DNA from: Scardovia wiggsiae F0424
Lineage (GTDB): Bacteria; Actinomycetota; Actinomycetes; Actinomycetales; Bifidobacteriaceae
Assembly (NCBI RefSeq): GCF_000269605.1
Contig: NZ_AKCI01000001.1
Span: forward strand, 868,001 to 932,000
Direction of reading: 5' to 3'
DNA length: 64,000 nucleotides
Part shown: positions 1 through 8,605 of the stretch, piece by piece
Layout: each line of letters opens with the position of its first letter
Numbering within the stretch: position 1 is the stretch's first letter
Position numbers and translations under genes: made by a program
The notes under the pieces: generated by a model
Told to the model about the DNA's origin: nothing
Database searches by the model: none
Seen by the model: the letters and a program-made list of their open reading frames with translations, nothing else

Positions 1-353
1 CACAGCACCACAAAACCTATAAGCACAACGCCTGCGGCTGCACCACGCCTCCACCCATGCCTGATAAGCCGCAGGATCAGAGGCTCCAGTGCCAGCGCAA
101 TAAAAAGCGCTACGATAACGTAAAAAACGACATTTTCGATTTTGGGCCATGAATTCCACACAAAGATAGCAAGATAAACTGCGATCACTGCATACAGCAA
201 TGCGCGCCCCAGCCACTCAGGAGGCCTGCGCGGATCGCCCTTCGACGGGAAGATCGTAGCAAGGTCAATGCGCCGGATGGCGCTTGTATCAGAAATATTT
301 ACTGTCCTGCTGCCATCATTACTGTTATTGTTCCCCGGCTGATCACTGCTCAT
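1..353 (-). CDS. AI-2E family transporter, N-terminal part (cut by window edge)
   Basis: Reading the minus strand from an ATG at 353 gives about 117 residues that run off the window. The first ~30 residues are polar and Asn/Ser-rich. Then come RRPPEWLGRALLYAVIA and a hydrophobic stretch, followed by EPLILRLIRHGWRRG and another hydrophobic segment. This arrangement (cytosolic tail, paired helices, a basic HGWRRG-like loop) is what I know from AI-2E/PerM-family permeases of actinobacteria, which export small solutes or act as Na+/H+ antiporters; the substrate here cannot be told. A purine-rich AAAGG lies 6-8 nt before the ATG. The neighbouring glycosyltransferase is divergent. Only the first two or three of the usual ~8 helices are visible. 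Confidence 0.75.
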   Translation of the reverse strand, partial: MSSDQPGNNNSNDGSRTVNISDTSAIRRIDLATIFPSKGDPRRPPEWLGRALLYAVIAVYLAIFVWNSWPKIENVVFYVIVALFIALALEPLILRLIRHGWRRGAAAGVVLIGFVVL

Positions 354-532
354 ATCTGTACCTTTTGCCAGCTCCTGTCCAATGTGCGTGCTTTTATAAC
401 TGCCCCTATTATCGCACAGGCGATAGAACGATACTGCATAATCGTACAGAGTATATCCGGGATACAGAACACTTGGGGATAAAACGGCAGACGGGATCAT
501 CCCATGGCATATATCTGCTTATAATGGAATCC

Positions 533-1432
533 ATGACCTCAGTTTCAATAATTATTCCTGCATGGAACGAATCTGACCGTATTGCGCAGTGCCTGCTCAA
601 TGCTACGGCGCAGACGGTCCCTGCCCATGAAGTTATTGTTGTTGACAATAAGTCAACCGACGGTACCGGCCAGATTGTTGAACAGTTCATAAAAGACAAC
701 CCTCACAGCAATGTGGTCCTGCTCCATCAGGATGAAGAGCAGGGGCTGATACCGACCCGCAACGCCGGTTTCACTTATGCAACGGGGGATGTGCTCGGAC
801 GTTTTGATGCCGACTGCATGATAAAGCCTGACTGGGTAGAAGTGGTCAGCAAGCTCTTTGAAGAGAACCCTGAGGCCATGGGCGCCACGGGTCCCTGCAC
901 TTATTATGATATGCCGGGGAAAAATATCAGCCTTGCCGGGGATAATTCCATCCGTAAGCGCATCTATATCGCCGACGGCAAACGACAACTGCTGTACGGC
1001 TCAAATATGGCCATCCGCAGGTCGGCATGGGAAGCGATAAAAGGCGAAGTATGCCGAGATAAGGAAGATATCATGCATGAAGATATCGATATTTCCCTGC
1101 ACATGTTCGACCATGATTTCGAGACTGTATACAGCCCCAGTATGATCGTAGCCTGCAGCGCGCGCCGTATGGATACCGAGCTGTCATCGTTCCTCGCTTA
1201 TATGAAGCGCTTCAAGAATACTTTCGCGGCGCATCCCCGGCACTGGCGCGAAAAACGGCCCGAATACACGCTGACTGCGCTGTATCCGGCGATCCGTGCC
1301 TTCTACTCCACCTATCAGAAGCATCTGGAACGGCATGATATTGACCCTGCGGAAGAAATGTGGATCAAAGAATGGATCGAACTTGCCGAAAAAGACAAGA
1401 TGGAATTCCCCGGGCAGGTGCTCAACCCTTAG
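533..1432 (+). CDS. Family 2 glycosyltransferase
   Basis: The 299-residue protein has the GT-A fold signature of family 2 glycosyltransferases: SVSIIIPAWNESDRI near the N terminus, VVDNKSTDGT for nucleotide-sugar binding, and the metal-binding DxD as GRFDADCM at about residue 86. A C-terminal acidic region (MHEDIDISLHMF) fits the catalytic base area. No membrane segment is seen, so it is probably cytosolic or peripheral and acts on cell-envelope glycans; the acceptor is unknown. I start at 533 because a TATAAT at 520-525 lies exactly 7 nt upstream, which suggests a leaderless mRNA. An ATG at 524 is in frame but would lie within this -10 box, and longer upstream translation is Cys/His-rich and not protein-like. 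It is divergent from the AI-2E transporter and convergent with the TetR gene. Confidence 0.85.
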   Translation: MTSVSIIIPAWNESDRIAQCLLNATAQTVPAHEVIVVDNKSTDGTGQIVEQFIKDNPHSNVVLLHQDEEQGLIPTRNAGFTYATGDVLGRFDADCMIKPDWVEVVSKLFEENPEAMGATGPCTYYDMPGKNISLAGDNSIRKRIYIADGKRQLLYGSNMAIRRSAWEAIKGEVCRDKEDIMHEDIDISLHMFDHDFETVYSPSMIVACSARRMDTELSSFLAYMKRFKNTFAAHPRHWREKRPEYTLTALYPAIRAFYSTYQKHLERHDIDPAEEMWIKEWIELAEKDKMEFPGQVLNP

Positions 1433-1439
1433 CCCAGGC

Positions 1440-1474
1440 CATCGGCATCACCGCCCATGCCGGGCATGCCGATG
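1440..1474. terminator. Hairpin between convergent genes
   Basis: A 9-bp perfect inverted repeat (CATCGGCAT / ATGCCGATG) with a 17-nt loop lies between the stops of the glycosyltransferase and the TetR gene. No T-run follows on either strand, so termination activity is uncertain. Confidence 0.35.
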
Positions 1475-1493
1475 TACACGCCCGCCGTACCGT

Positions 1494-2066
1494 TTATGCC
1501 TGTCGGGTTACCGGGCCCCTATCGCCAATATACTGTGTATAAAATCTCAGCTCACGCAAAATCCTGTGCGTGATATCTGAGGCTTCCAGCTTCATCCCGC
1601 CTTCCAGCCAGTAGAGGAGGACTGTCCATGTCCCGCCGATAACGATCAAGTTGACACAAGTCTCGTCTACGCCATGGATCCCATGCCAAGGAAGACTGGA
1701 ACCGGGCAGGGCCCTGAGGAATTTCTTTCTCTGTACATCGAAAACCATATCCAGAAGATGGTGCCGCTTCAGAAGGCCGATATACTTCCTCCGCTCTTTC
1801 CAGAATGTAAAATACAGTACCAGCAGGCTTTCAAAATCCATTACCCCCTGCCGCCTGACTTCAGCCAGATAACTGTCCAGCAGCCACTCCACAAAGAATT
1901 CGACCACAGAATATTTATCTGTAAAATGGCGATAGAACGTATTGCGGGATACATGGGCATGGGCTGTGATCTCAGAAACAGTCAAAGCGCTGAAATCATC
2001 ACTTTCCATTAACCGGAGGAGCGCTTCTGTTATCCGGATCTTGGACTGGTATACCCGGCTGTCCAT
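1494..2066 (-). CDS. TetR/AcrR family transcriptional regulator
   Basis: The 190-residue protein begins with a TetR-type N-terminal helix-turn-helix: RITEALLRLMES, then LTVSEITAHAHVSRNTFYRHF at about residues 28-48, where VSRNTFYRHFTDK is the classic recognition-helix region. The remaining ~140 residues are a helical ligand-binding and dimerisation domain without an identifiable ligand. It is transcribed divergently from the HXXEE membrane protein 130 bp away, with an imperfect 20-bp palindrome between them. By the usual TetR logic it probably represses that gene and itself; this is inference. Confidence 0.88.
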   Translation of the reverse strand: MDSRVYQSKIRITEALLRLMESDDFSALTVSEITAHAHVSRNTFYRHFTDKYSVVEFFVEWLLDSYLAEVRRQGVMDFESLLVLYFTFWKERRKYIGLLKRHHLLDMVFDVQRKKFLRALPGSSLPWHGIHGVDETCVNLIVIGGTWTVLLYWLEGGMKLEASDITHRILRELRFYTQYIGDRGPVTRQA

Positions 2067-2153
2067 TTTTCTCCTTATTCCGCTGACACACTATCCGCTG
2101 ATCTGTACCTTTTCCCGAAATCCGCTTGCTGCTGCATGGCCCGCTTTCTATAG

Positions 2154-2173
2154 TATAAACGAATTCCGTTATA
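2154..2173. promoter_or_regulatory. Candidate TetR operator
   Basis: TATAAACGAATTCCGTTATA matches its own reverse complement at 16 of 20 positions and sits 8 nt before the AGGAGG ribosome-binding site of the HXXEE gene, between the two divergent genes. Size and position fit a TetR-type operator overlapping a promoter. Confidence 0.5.
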
Positions 2174-2195
2174 TAAGTTCAGGAGGAAATAAATT

Positions 2196-2705
2196 ATGCT
2201 GATCCTATTCCATTATTGGAGCTTGCCTATACTGTTCCTGCTCCACGATTTTGAAGAAATGATTTTTATGCCGTTATGGAAAAAGAGGACAAAATTCATT
2301 TCCCTGAAAGAAACGAAAATCGGCAGCTTCTTTGGGAAAGTTACCGACGGCTCCGCATTCAGCGTAGGGGTACTGGAAGAGTTCACCGTACTCCTCCTAG
2401 TCTCGGCGTTCTGCGAGCTGAACCATAATAGCAGGCTTTACCTCAGCTTCTGCATCGCATACATGCTCCATTTCATTATGCATTACACGATGTGCTTACG
2501 GTTCAAAGGATATGTCCCCGGAGTTGTGACAGTTACCGTACAGCTTCCTGTTATGCTGCTTCTTATTTCCCATTACTGGACAATGGACTGGCTGACGCTG
2601 ACCTATTTTGGTGCCGCTATGCTTATTGCCTACACTAACCTGTATGTTATGCACCGCATTATGCCCCATATCCAGCGGATCCTTGCACGCTATGCGCAAG
2701 GGTGA
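2196..2705 (+). CDS. HXXEE domain membrane protein
   Basis: The 169-residue protein is very hydrophobic, with about five predicted membrane segments. Near the N terminus it has LLHDFEEMIFMP, the His-x-x-Glu-Glu motif that defines the HXXEE family, and further conserved histidines occur in AYMLHFIMHYT. The biochemical role of the family is not established; the motif suggests a metal-dependent membrane enzyme. A strong AGGAGG at 2181-2186, 9 nt before the ATG, supports the start. It is divergent from a TetR regulator that probably controls it. Confidence 0.8.
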   Translation: MLILFHYWSLPILFLLHDFEEMIFMPLWKKRTKFISLKETKIGSFFGKVTDGSAFSVGVLEEFTVLLLVSAFCELNHNSRLYLSFCIAYMLHFIMHYTMCLRFKGYVPGVVTVTVQLPVMLLLISHYWTMDWLTLTYFGAAMLIAYTNLYVMHRIMPHIQRILARYAQG

Positions 2706-2711
2706 AACCGG

Positions 2712-2783
2712 TACCCCCGAGGAGAGTCGAACTCCTGTTGTCAGATTGAAAGTCTGGTGTCCTAACCGTTAGACGACGGGGGC
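2712..2783 (-). tRNA. tRNA-Glu (TTC)
   Basis: The minus strand folds into a cloverleaf with acceptor arm GCCCCCG / CGGGGGT (one G-T pair), D-arm GTCT/GGAC, anticodon loop CTTTCAA (TTC), T-arm AGGAG / CTCCT with loop TTCGACT, and discriminator A. The outermost anticodon stem pair is a C-A mismatch. CCA is not encoded. Confidence 0.93.
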
Positions 2784-2915
2784 GCACTTGATACAGGATA
2801 TACGCAGGTGTAGATTTACGCAAATAGGGCGCGTCCCGGTATTCCGCAGCCGGCACGGCCCGGAAGCCGGGGTACGCACCCCAGCCTGGCAGCGCGCCGA
2901 CACTGCGCCGCCAGG

Positions 2916-3782
2916 CTATTCGTATCCAGATATCCCATGGCGTGCATGGAACGTAAAATCATGGATCGTCCGGCCCGCTGCGAGACCTTTCTTTTCAAAA
3001 TTTGTGAGTATCCTGCCCTCGAAACGGTGGGATTCCTGGAAATCGGCATGCTCAAGCAAGTACGCCCTGTCAGCGTTCCCCTTGCTGACATGCTCCACCG
3101 GGAGGCTGACCGTCAGGGTGCCTGTATTCGTGAAGTCATCCCTGTGATCCATAACCTCATGGATATGCAAAGCATAATCGTCAATATCCGTAGCGATCCT
3201 CCACATACAGCCGTCTTCCAGAGCAGTACCTACCGAATGCGCAAACTTCCCCTGGATAAGGCGGCGCTTATGGTGTTTTGTCTTCGGCCAGGGATCAGGG
3301 AAAAATGTCCATACTTCCCTGACTGTGCCCGGCTGCACTGCCGCAAAGAACTCGGGGGCATTGACCTGCGCAACCTTAACATTCGTCAGCCCGTTTTTCC
3401 CCCCAAGCAGCATTGTGTGGGCCACGCCAGGCTTATAGACCTCTAAGGCAAGGTAATTATTATCCGGATGGGACAGCGCGGCAGCAGTGATATTCTCGCC
3501 CTGGCCTGAGCCTACTTCTACTATGAGCGGGTTGCTGTTCTTCCAAATCCTGCTTATGGAACTGCGGGAGAATACGAATCCCCGCGGCATGCCCAAATCA
3601 TATTCTGTTTCGCCAAAATCACTAAAATCCAGAAGGAAACTGTCCGCATAATCATCCCATGCATTCTGCAGGCGCCTGTCCAGGTGTGAAGAGCGACGCA
3701 CGAAAGAAACTATCGATCTGGTATGATGCCCCTTCCCGCTGCCGCCGTCCGGCAGGCCTGCAGAGGACGTAAAATCTGTCAT
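2916..3782 (-). CDS. trmB: tRNA (guanine-N7)-methyltransferase
   Basis: This SAM-dependent enzyme makes m7G at tRNA position 46. The 288-residue protein contains the SAM-binding loop [16 protein letters not shown] and the diagnostic TrmB segment [16 protein letters not shown], which includes the catalytic/tRNA-binding DPWPK. There are about 75 extra residues before the core, longer than in proteobacterial TrmB. No Shine-Dalgarno is visible; instead TACAAT lies 7 nt before the ATG (3790-3795 on the plus strand), so the transcript is probably leaderless. A shorter start inside the N-terminal extension cannot be excluded. It sits between tRNA-Glu and the divergent galE. Confidence 0.92.
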   Translation of the reverse strand: MTDFTSSAGLPDGGSGKGHHTRSIVSFVRRSSHLDRRLQNAWDDYADSFLLDFSDFGETEYDLGMPRGFVFSRSSISRIWKNSNPLIVEVGSGQGENITAAALSHPDNNYLALEVYKPGVAHTMLLGGKNGLTNVKVAQVNAPEFFAAVQPGTVREVWTFFPDPWPKTKHHKRRLIQGKFAHSVGTALEDGCMWRIATDIDDYALHIHEVMDHRDDFTNTGTLTVSLPVEHVSKGNADRAYLLEHADFQESHRFEGRILTNFEKKGLAAGRTIHDFTFHARHGISGYE

Positions 3783-3892
3783 AAAGGATATTGTAAGGGC
3801 GGGCGTGAATCACGCATACCCTTCCTCACCCCGAGATATGTGCTCCGAGTTATGATAGTGGCGGCAATAGAAGCTCACAGATTGGAAGAAAA

Positions 3893-4903
3893 ATGACAGT
3901 CCTTGTTACAGGCGGATGCGGATATATAGGTGCCCATGTCGTACATGCATTGCACCAGGCTAAAGATGAAGCAGTCGTTGTTGACGACCTCAGCTACGGG
4001 AAGCCCGACCGGATCGAAGGTGCACGCCTCTATGGCATGGATATTTCCGCCGCAGGGGCTGATAAACGTATGGCAGAGATCATGCGCGAGCATAATGTGG
4101 ATACGGTTATCCATTTCGCTGCCCGCAAGCAGGTGGGCGAATCCGTTGAAAAACCTCTGTGGTACTATCAGCAGAATATCAACGGGATGCTCAATGTACT
4201 CCAGGCGATGAAAGATTCCGGGGCACAGAAGCTCGTTTTCTCAAGCTCAGCGGCGACCTATGGCGTACCGCCTGTAGATGTTGTCCCTGAAGATGTTATC
4301 CCTATGATCCCTATCAACCCTTACGGGCAGACGAAGCTTTTCGGCGAGTGGATGGGGCGCGCCTGCGCCAGCGCTTTCGGCATCCGCTTCTGTGCGCTGC
4401 GCTATTTCAACGTTGCGGGATGCGGCCCTGCAGAGCTTGAGGACCCGGCGATTCTTAACCTTGTGCCTATGGTATTTGACCGTTTGAAGAAGGGGCTTGC
4501 CCCGGCGATTTTCGGGGATGATTACCCTACCCCCGACGGCACCTGTGTCCGGGACTACATACACGTGTCCGACCTGGCCGATGCCCATGTGGCGGCTATG
4601 CGCTATCTTGACCGCGACGAACGTGCGTACGACGCATTCAACGTCGGTACAGGCAAAGGCACATCTGTGCGCGAGATCGTTGATGAAGTCAAGAAAGTGA
4701 CAGGGCTGCCTTTTACCGAGACCGTCAAAGAACGCCGCGCAGGCGACCCTCCGCATCTTATCGGTTCCCCTGAGCGTATCAATACTGAAATGGGATGGTA
4801 TGCCCAGCACGATGTGCACGATATTGTAGAGTCGGCATGGCAGGCGTGGCAGGCCAACCCTGACCATCATATTGACGTTGATGCATGGAAACAGGTGGGC
4901 TGA
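3893..4903 (+). CDS. galE: UDP-glucose 4-epimerase
   Basis: The 336-residue protein has the usual GalE length. The NAD-binding motif VTGGCGYIGAH is at residues 5-15, followed by VVVDDLSYGKP. The catalytic Ser and YxxxK lie in FSSSAATYG and NPYGQTKLFGEW. RYFNVAG and the substrate-binding RDYIHVSDLADAHVAA motif are present. It interconverts UDP-glucose and UDP-galactose in the cytosol for galactose use and envelope glycans. A GGAAG precedes the ATG by 6 nt. It is a single gene followed by two tRNAs. Confidence 0.93.
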   Translation: MTVLVTGGCGYIGAHVVHALHQAKDEAVVVDDLSYGKPDRIEGARLYGMDISAAGADKRMAEIMREHNVDTVIHFAARKQVGESVEKPLWYYQQNINGMLNVLQAMKDSGAQKLVFSSSAATYGVPPVDVVPEDVIPMIPINPYGQTKLFGEWMGRACASAFGIRFCALRYFNVAGCGPAELEDPAILNLVPMVFDRLKKGLAPAIFGDDYPTPDGTCVRDYIHVSDLADAHVAAMRYLDRDERAYDAFNVGTGKGTSVREIVDEVKKVTGLPFTETVKERRAGDPPHLIGSPERINTEMGWYAQHDVHDIVESAWQAWQANPDHHIDVDAWKQVG

Positions 4904-4981
4904 AGCTCCTGCAACATGCCGATGCTTGCACTTGACCAACCGTTCATGTAATATTTCTACTCGGTTGCGAAATGCAGCTGT

Positions 4982-5055
4982 GGCTCCGTAGCTCAGTTGG
5001 TTAGAGCGCCGCCCTGTCACGGCGGAGGTCGCCGGTTCAAGTCCGGTCGGAGTCG
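4982..5055 (+). tRNA. tRNA-Asp (GTC)
   Basis: The 74-nt cloverleaf has acceptor GGCTCCG / CGGAGTC, anticodon loop CTGTCAC (GTC), T-arm GCCGG/CCGGT with loop TTCAAGT, and discriminator G. CCA is not encoded. Confidence 0.95.
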
Positions 5056-5066
5056 CTTGGAGCAGG

Positions 5067-5089
5067 ACCCGGTTTCTCCGGGTTTTTTT
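5067..5089 (+). terminator. Rho-independent terminator after tRNA-Asp
   Basis: The stem ACCCGG / CCGGGT with a 5-nt loop is followed by seven T. It separates tRNA-Asp from tRNA-Phe. Confidence 0.85.
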
Positions 5090-5099
5090 GACGCTCCAT

Positions 5100-5172
5100 G
5101 GCTCTGTAGCTCAGTTGGTAGAGCGTACGACTGAAAATCGTGAGGTCAGCGGATCGATACCGCTCGGAGCCA
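5100..5172 (+). tRNA. tRNA-Phe (GAA)
   Basis: The 73-nt cloverleaf has acceptor GGCTCTG / CGGAGCC, anticodon loop CTGAAAA (GAA) and discriminator A. CCA is not encoded. Confidence 0.95.
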
Positions 5173-5179
5173 CAGCACA

Positions 5180-5216
5180 TGAAAGGGCCCTGCGCATGCG
5201 GGGCCCTTTCATTTTT
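5180..5216 (+). terminator. Rho-independent terminator after tRNA-Phe
   Basis: The 11-bp perfect stem TGAAAGGGCCC / GGGCCCTTTCA is followed by five T. Between here and 5633 the only other structure is the 82-bp palindrome at 5326 and a weak hairpin (AAGGCTGT / ACAGCCTT) near 5456-5488; no gene is seen. Confidence 0.9.
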
Positions 5217-5325
5217 GTTTTATATCCAGCTGGTATATCCTGAGACAGCTGCTCACACAAAATCCTATATAAACACCGCTGCGGGCGCAGGCACTGTCCT
5301 TGGCACATGTCTGACAGCAACCTCA

Positions 5326-5407
5326 TGGTGGTAAAACACGCAGATACAAAAACAGGAATTGTGGAAAAATGCGGAATTGTATTTTGTATCTGCGTGTTTT
5401 ACCACCA
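5326..5407 (-). repeat. 82-bp dispersed palindrome, copy 1 (reverse orientation)
   Basis: The arms are perfect over 26 bp: they open with TGGTGGTAAAACACGCAGAT and close with its complement. The centre carries TGTGGAAAA (5360-5368), the reverse complement of TTTTCCACA. Relative to the other three copies (33552, 52549, 55696) it lies in the opposite orientation. All four are exactly 82 bp and intergenic. No flanking direct repeat was noticed. Confidence 0.9.
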
Positions 5408-5633
5408 GGGTCTGCAGACAATCATATACACTCACTATTTTTCATCATAAACAGTAAAGGCTGTCCAGCACGTCACCGAACAGCCTTACAAAATATCAAA
5501 ATACAGTACAGTATACGGTTACAGAATCTCTCTCCAGCCGGTACCTCTGCACAGATATCTGACTCCGCTCCCCGATATCCGTATTAAGAGGACACGGAGG
5601 ACCGCCGGAATATCGCCTGACGGTTGATTCATG

Positions 5634-6161
5634 TCAGTTTGTATTCGCCTGCAGCCGTCGTCTGATCCAGCCGACGATATACGGTGCAGCAGTTTCGATC
5701 TGGTCCATAGCGGTTTCAAAATCTTCAGGACCGCCGTACCATGGGTCAGCAAGGTCAATAGTCTCCTCATTCCCGGCTTCCGGCTGAGGAAGCTTCGGGT
5801 CAAAAGAACGGTACATATGGACTTTCCCCGCATCGCCAGACGGTATCTGACGCAGCAGCGACCGCATATGCGCTGCGGTCATGGGCAGGAACAGATCCGT
5901 GCTCCTAATCTCATCAGCAGTGATCCGATGAGCGTAATGGCTGCCGGGCAGGCCATACCCCCGCTCACGGAGCACACGCCGGGCACGGGGATCTATAGGG
6001 TTCCCCTGTTCCTCAGAACTGACTCCGCTGGAACGGACTTCCACGGAACCGTCCAATCCGGCATCAGCAACATATTTGCGCAGCACTATCTCTGCCATAG
6101 GAGACCGGCAGATATTCCCTGTACATACTGTCATCACTGTATATTTTCCGTCAGTCGGCAT
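5634..6161 (-). CDS. Low-molecular-weight protein tyrosine phosphatase
   Basis: The 175-residue protein carries the P-loop VCTGNICRSPMAE (CX5RS, residues 12-24) with the nucleophilic cysteine and arginine, and the general-acid aspartate in LADPWYGGPEDF at about residues 137-148. Both are diagnostic for the LMW-PTP/ArsC-like fold. Family members are cytosolic and remove phosphate from tyrosines, often controlling capsule or exopolysaccharide kinases. No kinase gene is adjacent, so the partner is unknown. The next gene upstream on this strand is folA, about 160 bp away. Confidence 0.9.
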   Translation of the reverse strand: MPTDGKYTVMTVCTGNICRSPMAEIVLRKYVADAGLDGSVEVRSSGVSSEEQGNPIDPRARRVLRERGYGLPGSHYAHRITADEIRSTDLFLPMTAAHMRSLLRQIPSGDAGKVHMYRSFDPKLPQPEAGNEETIDLADPWYGGPEDFETAMDQIETAAPYIVGWIRRRLQANTN

Positions 6162-6322
6162 ATCTTGTTTCCCCCCTTACAGGAACTCCTTTACAGGAAC
6201 CCGCAAACTGCTATTAGCAGCTCAGCCCCGCAGGGCACTGTTGCGCTGCCCTGCCCATTTACTCTGGCCTGGGCTATTTTCTATTTTATTTGGCTATTGC
6301 AACCCTGTGCCCGGCAGCACCA

Positions 6323-7027
6323 TCATTCAGCAGCATACCTGGAATCATTACGGTGCAGTGTCCGGAAACGGTACCGCGGGATATCCCCCTGCCCCGACGG
6401 GACCATCCAGCCGCTGTCAGAAACCACTTCGAATACGCCGCGCTGCAGCAGGTCGTCAATATCCGGAGCAAAAGCATCCGCTTCAACAGCAACATCAATA
6501 TCTGTTATATAGATATTATCTGCACGATAGATAAGGCCGTTGTACAGTTGTGCCCCGCCGATAGCCCAAATCTCCCCCCGCAATATGCCGTCATCCGGGA
6601 TCGCCGGCTGAGACGCCATATGCAGCGCCTCATCAATACTGTCCACTACAGACGCTCCAGGGGCCTTATATCCCATATCCCGCGAAACTACGATATTATC
6701 ACGCTGGGAAAGCGGCCTGTACTGCGGATCGATCGACTCCCACGTCCTGCGCCCCATGATGACAGGATGCAGGACAGTAAGCTCTTTGAAATGCTGGAGA
6801 TCCTCTTTCAGATGCCACGGTATAGCACCACGCGCACCAATTGCGCCGGGCTGCCCCAGCTGCGAATATGCCTGAGCCCAAATCAGATTGAGCTTCGGCA
6901 CCGTATCAATACCGCCCTCTTCGGGCTCTTCATCGTCCCATGCATCGTCAGAAAACTCTGGCCCGTCTGGCTCGGGCCTGGGTTGGTGGTAACCGCTGCG
7001 GCTACTATCATGCTCCATAATGGACAT
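6323..7027 (-). CDS. folA: Dihydrofolate reductase
   Basis: The 234-residue protein reduces dihydrofolate with NADPH. The core begins at about residue 45 (KLNLIWAQA) and has the loop GAIGARGAIPWHLKEDLQHF with the catalytic acidic residue, then PVIMGRRTWESI and IWAIGGAQLYNGL. An acidic, Pro-rich extension of ~44 residues (DDAWDDEEPEEGG) precedes the core, which is not usual for the ~160-residue family; a shorter start is possible but I see no methionine nearer the core. It follows thyA on the same strand (67 nt gap), the common folate-thymidylate pairing. Confidence 0.92.
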   Translation of the reverse strand: MSIMEHDSSRSGYHQPRPEPDGPEFSDDAWDDEEPEEGGIDTVPKLNLIWAQAYSQLGQPGAIGARGAIPWHLKEDLQHFKELTVLHPVIMGRRTWESIDPQYRPLSQRDNIVVSRDMGYKAPGASVVDSIDEALHMASQPAIPDDGILRGEIWAIGGAQLYNGLIYRADNIYITDIDVAVEADAFAPDIDDLLQRGVFEVVSDSGWMVPSGQGDIPRYRFRTLHRNDSRYAAE

Positions 7028-7093
7028 ACTCCTTTTTGCTACTCACATCATCATACACTACACGGGCTATTACAGCAGCAGTACCAGGCCCGC

Positions 7094-7969
7094 CTAAACC
7101 GCTACAGGTGCTGAGATCTTAGGATGATGCACATAATTGATAACGTGGAAATCCCCGTATGCATACTCCCCGATCGAAGGGGCTTTGTCGATCTCCAGAG
7201 TGGGATACGGATACGGTTCGCGCCCAAGCTGCTCAAGGAACTGCTCAACATGGTTGTCGTAAATATGGCAGTCCCCGCCGGTCCAGACAAATTCCCCGGG
7301 CTCCAGATCCGCCTGCTGGGCCATCATGCATGTAAGCAGAGAATAAGAAGCAATATTGAAAGGCACTCCAAGGAACATGTCTGCCGAACGCTGATAGAGC
7401 TGGCAGCTGAGTTTCCCGTCAGCAACATAGAACTGGAAAAGCGCATGGCAGGGGGGCAAAGCCATATACTCGACTTCTGCAGGGTTCCACGCCGAAACGA
7501 CCATCCGCCGGGAATCAGGATGGTCCCTGATGAGCTCAAGGACATTGGCGATCTGGTCGATAGTCCGCTTAGGGTCTTCCTGCGTCGGTGCAGGCCAGCT
7601 GCGCCACTGTACGCCGTAGACTGGCCCAAGCTCGCCGGTCTCCGGGTCTGCCCACTCATCCCAGATATGGACATTGTTCTCCTGGAGCCAGCGCACATTG
7701 CTCGACCCCCGCAGGAACCACAGCAGCTCGTACGCTACGCCTTTGAAATACACAGATTTGGTAGTTATCATGGGGAATGAATCCTGCAGATCGAAACGCA
7801 TCTGCTTCCCAAAGAGTGAGATCGTCCCCGTGCCCGTGCGGTCAGATTTCAGAGTACCGGTCATAAGTATTTCACGCGCCAAGTCTTCATACGGGGTTGG
7901 AATACTGCTTTCGGGACGAGCCGGGACACGTCTGCGGATAGCGTCAAGCTGTTCTTGGGTCAATGCCAT
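7094..7969 (-). CDS. thyA: Thymidylate synthase
   Basis: It converts dUMP and methylene-THF to dTMP and dihydrofolate, which FolA downstream recycles. The 291-residue protein has [16 protein letters not shown], the catalytic cysteine in [12 protein letters not shown], and the dUMP/folate-binding [21 protein letters not shown] start at MALTQEQL (7969): an in-frame upstream extension of 61 residues is Arg/Cys-rich and unlike the family. TAATAT lies 7 nt before this ATG, suggesting a leaderless transcript. Confidence 0.94.
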   Translation of the reverse strand: MALTQEQLDAIRRRVPARPESSIPTPYEDLAREILMTGTLKSDRTGTGTISLFGKQMRFDLQDSFPMITTKSVYFKGVAYELLWFLRGSSNVRWLQENNVHIWDEWADPETGELGPVYGVQWRSWPAPTQEDPKRTIDQIANVLELIRDHPDSRRMVVSAWNPAEVEYMALPPCHALFQFYVADGKLSCQLYQRSADMFLGVPFNIASYSLLTCMMAQQADLEPGEFVWTGGDCHIYDNHVEQFLEQLGREPYPYPTLEIDKAPSIGEYAYGDFHVINYVHHPKISAPVAV

Positions 7970-8174
7970 ACCTTTTATATTAGGAATAAGGCTTAACAAT
8001 TTTTGTGTAATGGGTCCGCGCATACTCCTGCCGCTTAGTCCGCGCCTTTTCTGACATGCATACGGTATCCTGTAGGTATTGCCCGTCGCGGCCTCCGCCT
8101 GTGTATAATTTACGCGCGGTGCGGATGCCGGAGTACGGCAGCATAATTCCATCCGCTACTGGAAATGAGGTAAA

Positions 8175-8585
8175 ATGGCTCGTTTATGGGTTGAACGCAA
8201 AGAAGACGGAACATGGGTAGGCCATAAGGATGATAAGGCGGAAATCGTTTTCGGGCATGGGGACGGGCTTTTTACACCCGGCGACCTGCTGAAAATCGCG
8301 CTGGCAGGATGCGGCGGCCTGTCCAGCCAGTTTGCCGTAGAATCCGCTCTCGGCGAGAATAAAGGCGCACGCGTGATCGTTGACGGCACGTATGATCCAG
8401 ACTCAGACGCCTATATCAATTTCAGCGAACAGTTAGTAGTCGATGCAGCAGATGCACATCTGAGCGACGAGGACGCGCAGAAGCTCAAGGAACGCATCAG
8501 GCGTCACGTAGACAAAAGCTGCACAGTTATGCACACCCTGAACGAAGCGCCCTCTACACGGCTTGACATTACTATACGCCGTTAA
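8175..8585 (+). CDS. OsmC/Ohr family protein
   Basis: The 136-residue protein matches the OsmC fold: an N-terminal strand region (LWVERKEDGTWVGH), then TPGDLLKIALAGCGGLSSQ with the first redox cysteine on the central helix, and a second cysteine in VDKSCTVMHTL. Family members reduce organic or lipid hydroperoxides with dithiol partners in the cytosol. A GAGG precedes the ATG by 6 nt. It is divergent from thyA and convergent with the Usp gene, only 20 nt apart. Confidence 0.85.
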   Translation: MARLWVERKEDGTWVGHKDDKAEIVFGHGDGLFTPGDLLKIALAGCGGLSSQFAVESALGENKGARVIVDGTYDPDSDAYINFSEQLVVDAADAHLSDEDAQKLKERIRRHVDKSCTVMHTLNEAPSTRLDITIRR

Positions 8586-8605
8586 GGCCTGAAGGCCTGG
8601 TGCCG

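Noticed and set aside
284-523. N-terminal 80-codon extension of the glycosyltransferase
   Set aside because: The extension is Cys/His/Tyr-rich, overlaps the start of the divergent transporter, and a -10 box with leaderless ATG lies downstream of it.
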